Assembly (NCBI RefSeq): GCF_022533585.1
Contig: NZ_CP092827.1
Span: 4,132,001 to 4,196,000 of the forward strand
DNA from: Pseudomonas sp. LS.1a
Lineage (GTDB): Bacteria > Pseudomonadota > Gammaproteobacteria > Pseudomonadales > Pseudomonadaceae
Direction of reading: 5' to 3'
DNA: 64,000 bases
In this document: positions 8,976-18,126 of the stretch, piece after piece
Layout: each line of letters starts with the position of its first letter
Numbering within the stretch: position 1 is the stretch's first letter
Program-made: the position numbers and the translations under genes
The notes under the pieces: generated by a model
The model's input: only the letters and a program-made list of their open reading frames with translations
Told to the model about the DNA's origin: nothing
Databases searched by the model: none

Positions 8976-10130
8976 TTATAGATTCGTGGTTCTGCCAGCC
9001 ATGGCGTATTGCGGGGTTGCTTGCATTTGCCGGGCGATGCTGATGATTTTCTTCGCATAGCCCGGGTCGGTCGCATAACCTGCCTTTTGCAGCTCTCTTG
9101 CAAACTGCTCAGGGTTATCGGCCGAATCCAGTGCATCTTGATAGCGGGAATTGCTCTGCAACAGGCTTACCAGGTCGTGGAAGCTGTCCTGGTACGAGTC
9201 GTAGCTGCGGAACGCCGCCGTTTCCTTGACGAACTGGCCGTCACGGAACTCGCTGGTGATCGCCCGCGCCTGCTCGCCCTGCCAGTTACCGGTGGCCTTG
9301 ATGCCGAACAGGTTGTGGCTGCTGCTGCCATCGGTGTTGCGCATTACCGATTTGCCCCAACCGGTTTCCAGGGCGGCCTGGGCCACCAGGTAGCGCGGGT
9401 CGATACCAATGCGTTTGGCGGCCTGTTCGGCCATCGGCAGCATGGTGGCGACGAATTCGTCACTGTCGGCGAAAGCCTTGTTCGGTGCCAGTGGCGGCTG
9501 GGCCACGGCGCGGCCGAGGATGCGCAGGCCGTTGTCCGGCACGGCGAAGGCCTGGGCTACCTGCTGGCCGTCACGGGCCGGTACGGCAGCGCTGTTGGCG
9601 GTGGCCGCCGACGGCACGATGCCGGCCAGCAAGCGGTCAGTGAGTTTGCTCGGCAACGCCAGGCGCCGCGAGTTGAGCGCGGCAACGTCGTTGCGGGTAG
9701 CTGCCGAATCATTGGCATGCACCGGCTGCGCCACCTTGTTGCCCCACAACGCCGGGCCACCGCCCTCGGCGCGCGGGAACGGGCTGGTATTGATGGATGT
9801 GCTGCGGCCCTTGGTCAGCTGGCGCACCAGCACGTCCTGCAGGCCGATACCGCCACCTTCGCGGGACATGCTCACGGCCAGCTGCTGGTCGTACATGTCG
9901 CGGTACTGCTTCACCGTTTCGGTGTTCATCGGATTGTCGTCGGCCAGCACGTCGCTGGCCTTGCGCGAGGCCTTGAGCATTTCGCTGATGAACAGCGATT
10001 CGAACTCCTGGGCCACCTTGCGCACGTTGGCTTCGCTGTCGCGATCCCCCACCTTCAGCGAGCTGAGGCGGTTGAGGTCGGTGTAGGCGCCGCTGTCGAC
10101 GCTACCGGAAACCAGGCTTTTGCTGTTCAT
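8976..10130 (-). CDS. flgJ: FlgJ rod-assembly peptidoglycan hydrolase
   Basis: This 384-aa two-domain protein has an N-terminal rod-binding domain (about residues 35-105; FESLFISEMLKASRKASD and then GIGLQDVLVRQL) and a C-terminal GH73 glucosaminidase domain (about residues 225-380). The likely catalytic glutamate is Glu255 in AALETGWGKSVM. The linker of roughly 120 residues is Ala/Pro-rich. In the periplasm it caps the growing rod and opens the peptidoglycan for it. It lies between flgI and flgK. Confidence 0.95.
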   Translation of the reverse strand: MNSKSLVSGSVDSGAYTDLNRLSSLKVGDRDSEANVRKVAQEFESLFISEMLKASRKASDVLADDNPMNTETVKQYRDMYDQQLAVSMSREGGGIGLQDVLVRQLTKGRSTSINTSPFPRAEGGGPALWGNKVAQPVHANDSAATRNDVAALNSRRLALPSKLTDRLLAGIVPSAATANSAAVPARDGQQVAQAFAVPDNGLRILGRAVAQPPLAPNKAFADSDEFVATMLPMAEQAAKRIGIDPRYLVAQAALETGWGKSVMRNTDGSSSHNLFGIKATGNWQGEQARAITSEFRDGQFVKETAAFRSYDSYQDSFHDLVSLLQSNSRYQDALDSADNPEQFARELQKAGYATDPGYAKKIISIARQMQATPQYAMAGRTTNL

Positions 10131-10141
10131 CCGCGCCGTCC

Positions 10142-11257
10142 TCAGATCACGATCAGGTCGGCCTGCAAGGCGCCGGCCTGTTTCAGGGCTTCGAGGATGG
10201 CCATCAGGTCGCTGGGCGCTGCGCCCACCTGGTTCACCGCGCGGACGATCTCATCCAGCGTGGTGCCCGGGCCGAACTTGAACATCGGTTTGGCTTCCTG
10301 CTCGGCGTTGACCCGCGAGCGCGGCACCACGGCGGTCTGGCCGTTGGAGAACGGGCCCGGCTGGCTGACGATCGGGTCTTCGGTAATGGTCACGGTCAGG
10401 CTGCCGTGGGTCACCGCGGCCGGCGACACCTTGACGTTCTGGCCGATGACGATGGTGCCGGTACGCGAGTTGATGATGACCTTGGCCACTGCCTGGCCCG
10501 GGTCGATCTCGAGGTTCTCGAGAATCGACAGGTAGTCCACGCGCTGGCTCGGATCCATCGGCGCAGTGACCCGCACCGAACCGCCGTCCACGGCCTGGGC
10601 CACGCCTGGGCCGAGCAGGTCGTTGACCTTGTCGACGATGCGTTTGGCGGTGGTGAAGTCGGGGCGGTTGAGGTTCAGGGTCAGGCTGTTGCCCTGGTTG
10701 AAGCCGCTCGGCACTGCACGCTCGACGGTAGCACCGCCAGGAATACGACCAGCCGACGGAACGTTGACGGTGATTTTCGAACCATCGCGGCCCTCGGCAT
10801 CGAAGCCGCCCACCACCAGGTTGCCCTGGGCCACGGCATAGACGTTGCCGTCGATACCTTTGAGCGGGGTCATCAGCAGGCTGCCGCCGCGCAGGCTCTT
10901 GGAGTTACCGATCGAGGACACGGTAATGTCCACCACCTGGCCTGGCTTGGCGAACGCCGGCAGGTCGGCATGCACCGACACGGCCGCGACGTTTTTCAGC
11001 TGCACGTTGCCGGAGCCGGCCGGCACCTTGATGCCGAACTGCGACAACATGTTGTTGAAGGTCTGCAGGGTGAACGGCGTCTGGGTGGTCTGGTCACCCG
11101 TACCATTGAGCCCCACCACCAGGCCGTAACCGATCAGCTGGTTGGAGCGCACGCCAGAAATGCTGGCAATGTCCTTCAGGCGCTCGGCCTGGGCGCCAAA
11201 GGCACAGGACAGAAGCAGGGTTGCGGCAATCAGCTGCCTCACGTTGAACATGGTCAT
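10142..11257 (-). CDS. flgI: FlgI P-ring protein
   Basis: The 371-aa product forms the periplasmic P-ring bushing around the flagellar rod. It has a Sec signal peptide (hydrophobic stretch [16 protein letters not shown]) followed by the conserved [20 protein letters not shown] start of the mature protein. The first ATG (11257) and a second ATG two codons later are both possible; the second gives MFNVRQL, which I recall as the usual Pseudomonas start. It begins 7 bp after the flgH stop. Confidence 0.95.
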   Translation of the reverse strand: MTMFNVRQLIAATLLLSCAFGAQAERLKDIASISGVRSNQLIGYGLVVGLNGTGDQTTQTPFTLQTFNNMLSQFGIKVPAGSGNVQLKNVAAVSVHADLPAFAKPGQVVDITVSSIGNSKSLRGGSLLMTPLKGIDGNVYAVAQGNLVVGGFDAEGRDGSKITVNVPSAGRIPGGATVERAVPSGFNQGNSLTLNLNRPDFTTAKRIVDKVNDLLGPGVAQAVDGGSVRVTAPMDPSQRVDYLSILENLEIDPGQAVAKVIINSRTGTIVIGQNVKVSPAAVTHGSLTVTITEDPIVSQPGPFSNGQTAVVPRSRVNAEQEAKPMFKFGPGTTLDEIVRAVNQVGAAPSDLMAILEALKQAGALQADLIVI

Positions 11258-11263
11258 CCGTAC

Positions 11264-11959
11264 TCAGAAAGGCCAAAGCGGGCTGATGAAGAAGCGGTCC
11301 AGCCACCCGGGCTGGCTGGCATCGGCGAACGAGCCGGTACCGGAATAGGTGATGCGTGCATCGGCCACACGGGTGGACGGCACGGTGTTGTCGGTGGCGA
11401 TGTCGTCGGCGCGGATCATGCCGGCAATGCGCACCAGCTCTTCGCCGGTGTTCAGGGTCAGCCACTTCTCGCCGCGCACGGCGATGATGCCGTTGGGCAG
11501 CACTTCGGCCACGGTCACGGTAATGGAACCGGTCAGGGTGTTGCCCTGGGTGGCCTTGCTGTCGCCCTTGGTGGCGCGCTCGCCGCTGTAGCCGGCCTCC
11601 AGCGACAGGTCACCACTGCCGAACGGGTTGTTGGTGCTCGGCGTGCTGCCAAACAACGAGGTCAGGCCGATATTGGCGTTGCTGTTCTTCTGGATCTGCG
11701 AGCCGGCGTTCTTGCTGGCCGATGTGCGCTCGTTGAGGGTGATGGTGATGATGTCACCCACCCGGAACGCCTTGCGGTCGCTGTACAGGTTCTGCTCGAA
11801 ACCGGCCTGGTAGATCGAACCGTTGTTGGCCGCTGCCGGCAACGGGGTGCGCGGCAGTACCGGCGCGTAGTACGGGTCGTTGGGCTTGGGCGTCGGCGCG
11901 ACGCAACCTGCCAGCAACACCGCCCCCCCCAGGGCGAAAACGGACAACAGACGATTCAT
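11264..11959 (-). CDS. flgH: FlgH L-ring lipoprotein
   Basis: The 231-aa product is the outer-membrane L-ring subunit. The N-terminus [19 protein letters not shown] is a lipoprotein signal with the lipobox LAGC, so Cys19 is the expected lipidated residue. The body carries the conserved [20 protein letters not shown] and [14 protein letters not shown] segments. It follows flgG by 35 bp and is nearly contiguous with flgI, consistent with one operon. Confidence 0.96.
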   Translation of the reverse strand: MNRLLSVFALGGAVLLAGCVAPTPKPNDPYYAPVLPRTPLPAAANNGSIYQAGFEQNLYSDRKAFRVGDIITITLNERTSASKNAGSQIQKNSNANIGLTSLFGSTPSTNNPFGSGDLSLEAGYSGERATKGDSKATQGNTLTGSITVTVAEVLPNGIIAVRGEKWLTLNTGEELVRIAGMIRADDIATDNTVPSTRVADARITYSGTGSFADASQPGWLDRFFISPLWPF

Positions 11960-11994
11960 GACGCTTACCTCACGGGTGCAACAGAGTGACTGGT

Positions 11995-12780
11995 TTAGAG
12001 CTGTTGAGTGACGAACGACAGCATCTGGTCAGCGGTGGAAATGACCTTGGAGTTCATCTCGTAGGCACGCTGGGTAGTGATCATGTTCACCAGCTCTTCC
12101 ACGGTGCTGACGTTGGAGTTTTCCAGGGTCTGCTGCAGGGTGGTGCCGAAACCGTTCAGGCCCGGGGTGCCGACTTGCGGCGCGCCACTGGCGGCGGTCT
12201 CAAGGAACAGGTTGTCGCCGATCGCCTGCAGGCCGGCCGGGTTGATGAAGTCGGCGGTCTGGATGTTGCCGATCACCTGCGCTGCCGGGTTGCCGGCGGT
12301 GGTGATCGACACGGTGCCGTCCTGGCCAACGGTGAAGGTCTGCGCATCGTTCGGCACGACGATGGCAGGCTCCAGGGCGTAACCGTTGGCGGTGACGATC
12401 TGGCCGTCGGAGTTCAGGTGGAAGGTACCGTCACGGGTATACGAAACCGTGCCATCCGGCTGCAGGATCTGGAAGAAGCCACGACCGTTGACCGCCATGT
12501 CCAGCGGGTTTTCGGTGGTCTGCAGGCTACCGGCGACAAAGCTTTTCTGGGTGCCAACGATGCGCACACCGGTACCGACCTGCAGGCCCGAGGGCAGCTC
12601 GCTGTCCTGGGTCGACTGGGCGCCGGGCTGACGACGGATCTGATACAGCAGGTCCTGGAACTCGGCACGGTCACGTTTGAAACCGGTGGTCGAGACGTTG
12701 GCCAGGTTGTTGGAAATGACCGTCAGGTTGGTGTCCTGGGCGGACAGGCCGGTTTTAGCGACCCAAAGAGCCGGAAGCAT
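11995..12780 (-). CDS. flgG: FlgG distal rod protein
   Basis: The 261-aa product makes the distal rod. The N-terminus [20 protein letters not shown] is followed by [20 protein letters not shown], the rod/hook family signature, and the C-terminus carries the paired helix ([20 protein letters not shown]). Length fits the family (about 260 aa). It lies 47 bp after flgF on the same strand. Confidence 0.97.
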   Translation of the reverse strand: MLPALWVAKTGLSAQDTNLTVISNNLANVSTTGFKRDRAEFQDLLYQIRRQPGAQSTQDSELPSGLQVGTGVRIVGTQKSFVAGSLQTTENPLDMAVNGRGFFQILQPDGTVSYTRDGTFHLNSDGQIVTANGYALEPAIVVPNDAQTFTVGQDGTVSITTAGNPAAQVIGNIQTADFINPAGLQAIGDNLFLETAASGAPQVGTPGLNGFGTTLQQTLENSNVSTVEELVNMITTQRAYEMNSKVISTADQMLSFVTQQL

Positions 12781-12827
12781 GTTGATTCTCCTCGTGCGCC
12801 TGTTTTACGGCACCCGTTCAAAAGTGA

Positions 12828-13568
12828 TTAGCCGATTTGCAAAACCCGAGCCATGGCTTCGTCGCCTTCCTTGGCCGTGTTCATCATCTTGACGTGCAGT
12901 TCGAACTGGCGGGACAGCGCCAGCACCGAGGTCATTTCCTCGACGGCATTGACGTTGCTGCCTTCCAGGAAGCCCGACACCACCCGCACATTGACGTCGG
13001 CGGCGGCCGGCTGGCCGTCGCGGGTATGGATCAGGCCATCCAGGCCCTTGGTCAGGCCTTTGGTGTCCGGATTGACCAGCTTGATGCGGTCGACCTCGGC
13101 CATTACCCGCGGGTCTTCACCCATGGAGCGAATGCTGATGGTGCCGTCGGCCCCCACTTCCACCTTCTGCTCCGGTGGAATGGCGATCGGGCCACCGTTG
13201 CCGATCACCGGCATGCCGTTGCCGGCACGCAGCACGCCAAGGGCGTCGATGTTCAGGCTGCCGGTACGCACGTAGGCTTCGCTGCCATCGGGCGCCTGCA
13301 CGGCAATGAAGCCCTTGCCGGTCACCGCGACGTCCAGGTCGCGACCGGTCTCGACCAGCGGGCCTTCGCTGAAGTCGGTGGCCGGGCGCTCGGTCATGGC
13401 AAAGGCGCGCGACGGAAAGCTGTCGCCGAACACCGGCATCGAGCGCGCCTGCTCCAGGTCACGCTGGAAACCGTTGGTGGAAATGTTCGCCAGGTTGTTG
13501 GCGTGGGCCTTCTGCGCCAGCGCGTTCTGGCTGGCACCGGTCATGGCCACATAAAGCAACTTGTCCAC
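12828..13568 (-). CDS. flgF: FlgF proximal rod protein
   Basis: The product is 246 aa if started at the GTG at 13568 (VDKLLYVAMTGASQNALAQK), which has an AGGAG site six bases upstream. A longer in-frame ATG reading to 13616 would overlap the RpoN promoter region and is rejected. The segment NNLANISTNGFQRDLEQ is the rod signature, and the C-terminal SNVNAVEEMTSVLALSRQFE is its usual partner. It is the first gene of the flgFGHIJKL unit, which in P. aeruginosa is RpoN/FleR dependent. Confidence 0.95.
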   Translation of the reverse strand: MDKLLYVAMTGASQNALAQKAHANNLANISTNGFQRDLEQARSMPVFGDSFPSRAFAMTERPATDFSEGPLVETGRDLDVAVTGKGFIAVQAPDGSEAYVRTGSLNIDALGVLRAGNGMPVIGNGGPIAIPPEQKVEVGADGTISIRSMGEDPRVMAEVDRIKLVNPDTKGLTKGLDGLIHTRDGQPAAADVNVRVVSGFLEGSNVNAVEEMTSVLALSRQFELHVKMMNTAKEGDEAMARVLQIG

Positions 13569-13617
13569 AGTATCTCCTCTGCGCGTAGCTGCCGCGCTGT
13601 CACTGCGCAGGTTCAAA

Positions 13618-13632
13618 GCAATAATCGAACCA
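13618..13632 (-). promoter_or_regulatory. RpoN (sigma-54) promoter candidate for flgF operon
   Basis: On the minus strand TGGTTC-N5-TTGC has the invariant GG-N10-GC spacing and lies about 50 nt upstream of the flgF GTG. The -24 half is imperfect (TGGTTC against TGGCAC). Its place agrees with the known RpoN dependence of flgFGHIJKL in P. aeruginosa. Confidence 0.6.
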
Positions 13633-13728
13633 AGTCTGAAAGCCCTTGTTTACAGGGGTTTCAGCGTGGTGAGAGGCAATAAACGTCAGTTTGTCGGCGG
13701 ATGTTTGCCGTCTGCGGCAAGGGTTTGC

Positions 13729-13911
13729 TCAGAAGGTGCGGCAAGCGGCGTTGTTGTAGGGGCCGGAATGGCGCACCCAGCCTTCGCCCGGGCTGCTGGC
13801 CGAGCACATGTAGCGACCGGTAGCCAGGCTTTGCCATTGGTAGAACGGGGCGGGAGCGGCCGCGAGTGGCAGGGCCATGGCCAGCAGGGCTGTGAGCATT
13901 AGCCGTTTCAT
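13729..13911 (-). CDS. Small secreted protein between flgE and flgF (unknown function)
   Basis: Started at the ATG at 13911 this is a 60-aa protein with a clear signal peptide (MKRLMLTALLAMALPLAAA). The short mature part holds FYQWQSLATGRYMCSASSPG and ends GPYNNAACRTF. Two cysteines in the mature part could form a disulfide bond in the periplasm. It is not a known rod or hook component and I do not recognise a named family. It sits inside the flagellar cluster, between the flgE terminator hairpin and the flgF promoter, so it probably has its own expression. A weaker upstream ATG at 13953 would extend it into that hairpin. Confidence 0.7.
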   Translation of the reverse strand: MKRLMLTALLAMALPLAAAPAPFYQWQSLATGRYMCSASSPGEGWVRHSGPYNNAACRTF

Positions 13912-13929
13912 GCGTTGAGACCTCGAGAA

Positions 13930-13953
13930 TTTGGGGCCGCTTTGCGGCCCCAA
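13930..13953 (-). terminator. Terminator hairpin after flgE
   Basis: A perfect stem TTGGGGCCGC / GCGGCCCCAA around TTT lies 7 bp after the flgE stop. There is no long T-run, so it may be a weak terminator or an mRNA-stabilising hairpin. It marks the end of the flgBCDE unit. Confidence 0.55.
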
Positions 13954-13959
13954 TAACCA

Positions 13960-15282
13960 TCAGGTCATCTGGATGATGGTCTGCATGATGGTGCTTTCGG
14001 TGGAGATGGTCTTGGCGTTGGCCTGGTAGTTGCTCTGCGCCTTGATCAGGTTGACCAGCTCGCCGGTCAGGTCGACGTTGGAATCTTCCAGCGCACCGCC
14101 AGTGATCTGGCCCAGGGTGCCGGTGTCCGGGGCGCCGATCACCGGTACGCCCGAGGCGTAGGACTCTTTCCAGCTGGTACCGCCAACCGGGGTCAGGCCC
14201 TGCAGGTTGGCGAAGTTGGCGATGGCCACCTGGCCGATGACCTTGTCCTGGCCGTTGGTGAAGTTGGCGAACATGTTGCCGCTTTGATCGATGGTCAGAC
14301 CCGACAACTCGCCGGTAGCGAAGCCATCCTGGCTCTTGGCGGTGGTGGCGCTTGCTGCGTTGTACTGAGTGGTGCCGAGCATGTCCAGGTTCACCCCGGC
14401 CAGGTTGGCAGTGGCGCCGTTCGGGCTCCATACGCCGGCAGCGTTCTTCTGTGCCGGAATCCAGTTGTCGAGGGTGAAGGTCTTGTCGGCGGCGATGGTC
14501 ATGCCACCGGCTACCGGGCCTGCAGTCATGGCAGCAGTATCAAGGGTGCCGTCGGACTTGAACGGCAGCTTGTTGGCCAGTGGCGTGGTCGAGGTCGGGT
14601 CGGCGGGGTTGCGACCGTCGATGGTGGTGTACATGGTCCAGGAATTGCTGGCGGCATCCTTGACGAAGTACTGGTTCAACTGGTGCGCGTTACCCTGGCT
14701 GTCGTACACATCGGTGTTGAACGTGTAGTTGTAGCTGCCGGTATTGGCAGGATCGAACGGCGTAATGGCCGGTGCGGTAGCACTGGAGTTCAGGTTGACA
14801 TTCTCGGAGATTTTTCCGGTCGGGTTCGGCGTCAGGTTCGAGGTATCGATCTGCAGGTTGGTCAGCACGCCCTGGATGATCTTGCCGTTGGCATCCACGG
14901 CATAACCTTGCAGGTTGGCGCCCGACGAGCTGACCACGTAACCGTCCTTGTCGCTGTAGAACGCACCGGCACGGGTGTAGATCTTCGAGCCGTTGTCGTT
15001 CATCACGAAGAAGCCGTTGCCATCGATGGCCATGTCCAGCGCCTGGCCGGTGCCATTGATGTTGCCCGGGGTGAACATCTGCGACACGGCAGCAGTCTTC
15101 ACGCCAGTACCCACCACGTTCTTGCCGGCACTGGTGCCGCGCACGGAGTTGGAGTACTGGTCGGCGAACTCGGCACGCGACGACTTGAAGCCGGTGGTGG
15201 CAACGTTGGCAATGTTGTTGCCAGTTACGTTCAGGGCCTTGTTTGCTGCATAGAGGCCGCTAAGGCCGATATTGAAAGACAT
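13960..15282 (-). CDS. flgE: FlgE hook protein
   Basis: The 440-aa product polymerises into the flexible hook. The N-terminus MSFNIGLSGLYAANKALNVT continues with NNIANVATTGFKSSRAEF, and the C-terminus carries the LVNLIKAQSNYQANAKTI helix typical of hook and rod proteins. The central domain is variable. It is about 40 aa longer than the E. coli protein. It lies 28 bp downstream of flgD in the flgBCDE unit. Confidence 0.97.
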   Translation of the reverse strand: MSFNIGLSGLYAANKALNVTGNNIANVATTGFKSSRAEFADQYSNSVRGTSAGKNVVGTGVKTAAVSQMFTPGNINGTGQALDMAIDGNGFFVMNDNGSKIYTRAGAFYSDKDGYVVSSSGANLQGYAVDANGKIIQGVLTNLQIDTSNLTPNPTGKISENVNLNSSATAPAITPFDPANTGSYNYTFNTDVYDSQGNAHQLNQYFVKDAASNSWTMYTTIDGRNPADPTSTTPLANKLPFKSDGTLDTAAMTAGPVAGGMTIAADKTFTLDNWIPAQKNAAGVWSPNGATANLAGVNLDMLGTTQYNAASATTAKSQDGFATGELSGLTIDQSGNMFANFTNGQDKVIGQVAIANFANLQGLTPVGGTSWKESYASGVPVIGAPDTGTLGQITGGALEDSNVDLTGELVNLIKAQSNYQANAKTISTESTIMQTIIQMT

Positions 15283-15310
15283 GTGTAACTCCTGTCGTTT
15301 TGCTCAGGCC

Positions 15311-16012
15311 CTAGATGCCGATGCTTTGGATTTTGGAAAGCGCAACACTGCCCAGCCCAGCCAGGTTGAGCGTCATCTCCGAACCGCTGGTACCCATGGT
15401 CACACTGGTGACCGAGGCCGGCAGGTTGGTGGTCATGGTGGTGGCCTTGCCGTCGATCGAAGCGGTGGCCTTGAAGGTATAGGTACCTGCCGCCACGGCT
15501 TCGCCGTCGTCATTCAGGCCATCCCAGGTAAAGTCGATCTTGCCGGCTTTCTGCGTACCCAGGTCGATGGTGCGCACCAGTTTGTCGTCCTTGTCGTAGA
15601 TACCAACCGAGGTGGCAGTGCTGGACGACGTCAGGTTGACAGTGCCTTTCATGTCCTTGCTGGTGTCGACCACAGCCTTGTTGGTCTCGACAATGACATT
15701 GCGCCCGACCAGCGACGACGCCTGCAGGGCCTGGGATGACTGCAGCCCCGCCGCGATATAGGTCACCGAATCATTCAGCGACTGCATGCTTTCGAGGCTG
15801 CTGAACTGCGCCAGCTGTGCCACGAACTCGCCGTTTTCCTGCGGATCGAGCGGGTTCTGGTTCTTCATCTGGGTAACCAGCAGCTGCAGGAATGCATCCT
15901 TGCCCAGGGCGCTGCCGGCAGCGCCGGTGCTGCTGTCGGTTTTCGACGTCTGCTTCTGCAGCGAGGTCAGGTACGCGCTGCCGACCTCGGTTGTGGAATT
16001 GGTGGTGGTCAT
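15311..16012 (-). CDS. flgD: FlgD hook-capping scaffold protein
   Basis: The 233-aa product caps the hook during assembly. The N-terminal segment LGKDAFLQLLVTQMKNQNPL is the FlgD hallmark. The C-terminal half holds the FlgD-Ig-like and tudor-like region (TWDGLNDDGEAVAAGTYTFK). It lies between flgC and flgE on the same strand with short gaps. Confidence 0.97.
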   Translation of the reverse strand: MTTTNSTTEVGSAYLTSLQKQTSKTDSSTGAAGSALGKDAFLQLLVTQMKNQNPLDPQENGEFVAQLAQFSSLESMQSLNDSVTYIAAGLQSSQALQASSLVGRNVIVETNKAVVDTSKDMKGTVNLTSSSTATSVGIYDKDDKLVRTIDLGTQKAGKIDFTWDGLNDDGEAVAAGTYTFKATASIDGKATTMTTNLPASVTSVTMGTSGSEMTLNLAGLGSVALSKIQSIGI

Positions 16013-16024
16013 GTCGGCTTCCTA

Positions 16025-16468
16025 TCACTGCCCCAGGGTCAGAACTTTCTGCATCATGCTCTTGGCCGTGTTCATCAGCTCGGCATTGGTCTGGAACGCG
16101 CGGCTGGCAGAGATCATGTCAGCCATTTCCTCGACCACGTTGACGTTCGGGTAGTAGACGTAGCCGTCCTTGTTCGCCGCCGGGTGGTTGGGCTCGTAAC
16201 GGGCCTCCAGGGTGCTCTGGTCCTCGACGATGCCTTTTACCTGCACGCCCTGCCCTGCCTCGCCCTGGTCCTCGAACAGCGACTGGCTGCTGCCGGCCTG
16301 CGCGTCCTGGAAGGTGGTGGCGAACACCGGGTGGCGCGCGCGGTAGGTCTGGTCGATGCTCGAGGACACGGTCTCGGCGTTGGCGATGTTCGAAGCAACG
16401 GTGTTCAGGCGCGTGTTCTGCGCACTCATGCCGCTACCGGCAATGTTGAAGACACTGGAAAGGGACAT
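16025..16468 (-). CDS. flgC: FlgC proximal rod protein
   Basis: The product is 147 aa from the ATG at 16468 (MSLSSVFNIAGSGMSAQNTR). An ATG two codons earlier overlaps the flgB stop and leaves only three bases to the GGGGAGA ribosome site, so the later start is preferred. NTVASNIANAETVSSSIDQT and NVVEEMADMISASRAFQTNA are the two conserved rod helices. It is the second gene of flgBCDE. Confidence 0.95.
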   Translation of the reverse strand: MSLSSVFNIAGSGMSAQNTRLNTVASNIANAETVSSSIDQTYRARHPVFATTFQDAQAGSSQSLFEDQGEAGQGVQVKGIVEDQSTLEARYEPNHPAANKDGYVYYPNVNVVEEMADMISASRAFQTNAELMNTAKSMMQKVLTLGQ

Positions 16469-16470
16469 GG

Positions 16471-16881
16471 TCATTCTCCCCGCAGGGCCGAAACCAGCCC
16501 TTTGAATTTACTGTTGAGCAAGGTGAAGCTGGCCTGGAAGCCGACGGCGTTTTCGGTGTAGTTCGATTGCTCGATCTGCGCGTCCACGGTGTTCTGGTCG
16601 ATCGACGGCTGCGTTGGCGTGCGGTACTTGAGGGTATCGTCGGCCATGGCCAGGCCCTCGGCCTCGATATGACGGCTGTTGGTACGTTCGAGGCTGAAGC
16701 GGCCACCGCTCTGCTGCTTGTCGCTTTCGGCGGCGAGCACCGAGGCGAAGTCCATGTCACGCGCCTTGTAGTTGGGCGTGTCGGCGTTGGCGATGTTGTT
16801 GGCCAGCACTTCGGCGCGCTGGGCGCGGAAGCCCAGGGCCTTTTCGTGGATACCAAGCGCCTTGTCGAAGCTGATGCTCAT
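16471..16881 (-). CDS. flgB: FlgB proximal rod protein
   Basis: The product is 136 aa from the ATG at 16881 (MSISFDKALGIHEKALGFRA). In-frame codons further upstream run through the RpoN promoter and are not used. NNIANADTPNYKARDMDF is the rod signature. It is the first gene of the flgBCDE unit, and its stop lies next to the flgC start. A near-perfect RpoN promoter lies about 50 nt upstream. Confidence 0.96.
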   Translation of the reverse strand: MSISFDKALGIHEKALGFRAQRAEVLANNIANADTPNYKARDMDFASVLAAESDKQQSGGRFSLERTNSRHIEAEGLAMADDTLKYRTPTQPSIDQNTVDAQIEQSNYTENAVGFQASFTLLNSKFKGLVSALRGE

Positions 16882-16930
16882 GTCGGGGAAACCTTCGGAG
16901 GTTGACCGGAATATCGTTGGGCAAGGTATA

Positions 16931-16945
16931 GCAAGGGCTGTGCCA
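16931..16945 (-). promoter_or_regulatory. RpoN (sigma-54) promoter of flgBCDE
   Basis: On the minus strand TGGCAC-N5-TTGC matches the sigma-54 consensus exactly, with GG-N10-GC spacing. Transcription should start near 16919, giving a leader of about 38 nt to the flgB ATG. In P. aeruginosa the flgBCDE unit is RpoN/FleR dependent. Confidence 0.9.
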
Positions 16946-17094
16946 ACCAACGGAAAGCCCGGAAATACGGGCCTGCAGGGCGCAGTGCTGTCAGAGTGAT
17001 GCCAGAAAAGCGGCAAAGGCCTTCCGCCTTGGGTGGCGAAAGCGGCAATTGCCGGGCGGCAAAAGCGGCAAAACAAAAAATTGACGTCAGCATT

Positions 17095-17209
17095 TTGCCT
17101 GAGCCGGCCTCTTCGCGGGCGCGCCCGCTCCCACAGGTAGAGTGCGACCCTGAGGTTTGCATGGTTCCTGTGGGAGCGGGCATGCCCGCGAAGAGGCCGG
17201 CTCAGGCAA
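17095..17209. repeat. REP inverted pair with 43-nt arms
   Basis: Two REP cores extended outward form near-perfect 43-nt inverted arms (17095-17137 and 17167-17209) differing only at the centre of each core (GCGC against CATG). It fills the gap between the flgB promoter region and the cheR terminator. Confidence 0.9.
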
Positions 17210-17211
17210 AC

Positions 17212-17240
17212 AAAAAGGCCGGCAACTTTCGCTGCCGGCC
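17212..17240 (-). terminator. Terminator after cheR
   Basis: Stem GGCCGGCA / TGCCGGCC with an 8-nt loop, followed on the minus strand by TTTTT. It lies 8 bp beyond the cheR stop codon. Confidence 0.85.
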
Positions 17241-17247
17241 CTCTTGG

Positions 17248-18075
17248 TTACTTGGCCTGGTAGATGATCCCCGGGCTGCACTGCACCATCTGGTAATGGT
17301 CCGGCAGCCCGTTCAGCGCCTCGGAAGCCCCGAGGAACAGATACCCACCTGGCTTCAAGGTACTGTGAATGCGCAACAGGATGTCCTTCTTCACCTGCGC
17401 CGAGAAGTAGATCAGCACGTTGCGGCAGAACACCACATCGAACTTGCCCAGACTGGCGTAGCTGTCGAGCAGGTTGAAGGCGCGGAACTCGACGCGACTG
17501 CGAATCGCCGGCTTGACCGCCCAGCGCCCCGGCCCCTTGGTGTCGAAGTAACGCTGCAGGCGCTCCTGGGACAAACCGCGGGCAATCGCCAGGCTGTCGT
17601 ATTCGCCGGTCTTGCAGTTGGTCAGCATGGTGCCGGACAGGTCGGTGGCAACGATCTGCGCCCCCATCTTCAACTGGCCGAGGTTGCTGCGCTCGAACTC
17701 GTCGATGGCCATCGAGATGGAATACGGCTCCTGCCCCGACGAACAGGCCGCCGACCACATGCGCAGGCGCTGGCCGGGGTTGTTGCGGATGAACTCGGGG
17801 ATGACCTTGTTCTTCAGCACCTCGAACGGGTAGGTATCACGAAACCACAGGGTCTCGTTGGTGGTCATGGCATCGACCACCTGCTCGCGCAAGCCGCCAC
17901 GCGGCTGGACCTGGATGCGCTGCACCAGCTCGCCCAGGCTCTTGATGCCCTGTTGCTCCATCAGCTTGTTGAGACGGCTGGAAACCAGGTACTGCTTATT
18001 CTCGCCCAGCAGGATGCCACAGGCTTTCTCCAGGAATACCCGGAACTGTTCGAAATCCAAATTACCCGTAGACAC
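17248..18075 (-). CDS. cheR: CheR chemoreceptor methyltransferase
   Basis: The 275-aa product transfers methyl groups from S-adenosylmethionine to glutamates of chemoreceptors. The N-terminal helical domain (about 1-80) ends in MTTNETLWFRD, and the SAM-binding domain carries WSAACSSGQEPYSISMAI and FDVVFCRNVLIYF, both hallmarks. It lies 51 bp after cheV on the same strand and is followed by a terminator, so cheV-cheR form a two-gene unit away from the main che cluster. Confidence 0.97.
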   Translation of the reverse strand: MSTGNLDFEQFRVFLEKACGILLGENKQYLVSSRLNKLMEQQGIKSLGELVQRIQVQPRGGLREQVVDAMTTNETLWFRDTYPFEVLKNKVIPEFIRNNPGQRLRMWSAACSSGQEPYSISMAIDEFERSNLGQLKMGAQIVATDLSGTMLTNCKTGEYDSLAIARGLSQERLQRYFDTKGPGRWAVKPAIRSRVEFRAFNLLDSYASLGKFDVVFCRNVLIYFSAQVKKDILLRIHSTLKPGGYLFLGASEALNGLPDHYQMVQCSPGIIYQAK

Positions 18076-18126
18076 TACTGCCGCCTCTTTTCAATCACTG
18101 GTGCCGGGGGCCTGCCCCCGGCCGCG

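Noticed and set aside
6894..8981. A 695-codon frame opposite flgK
   Set aside because: Antisense shadow of flgK; no start signal or recognisable domain.
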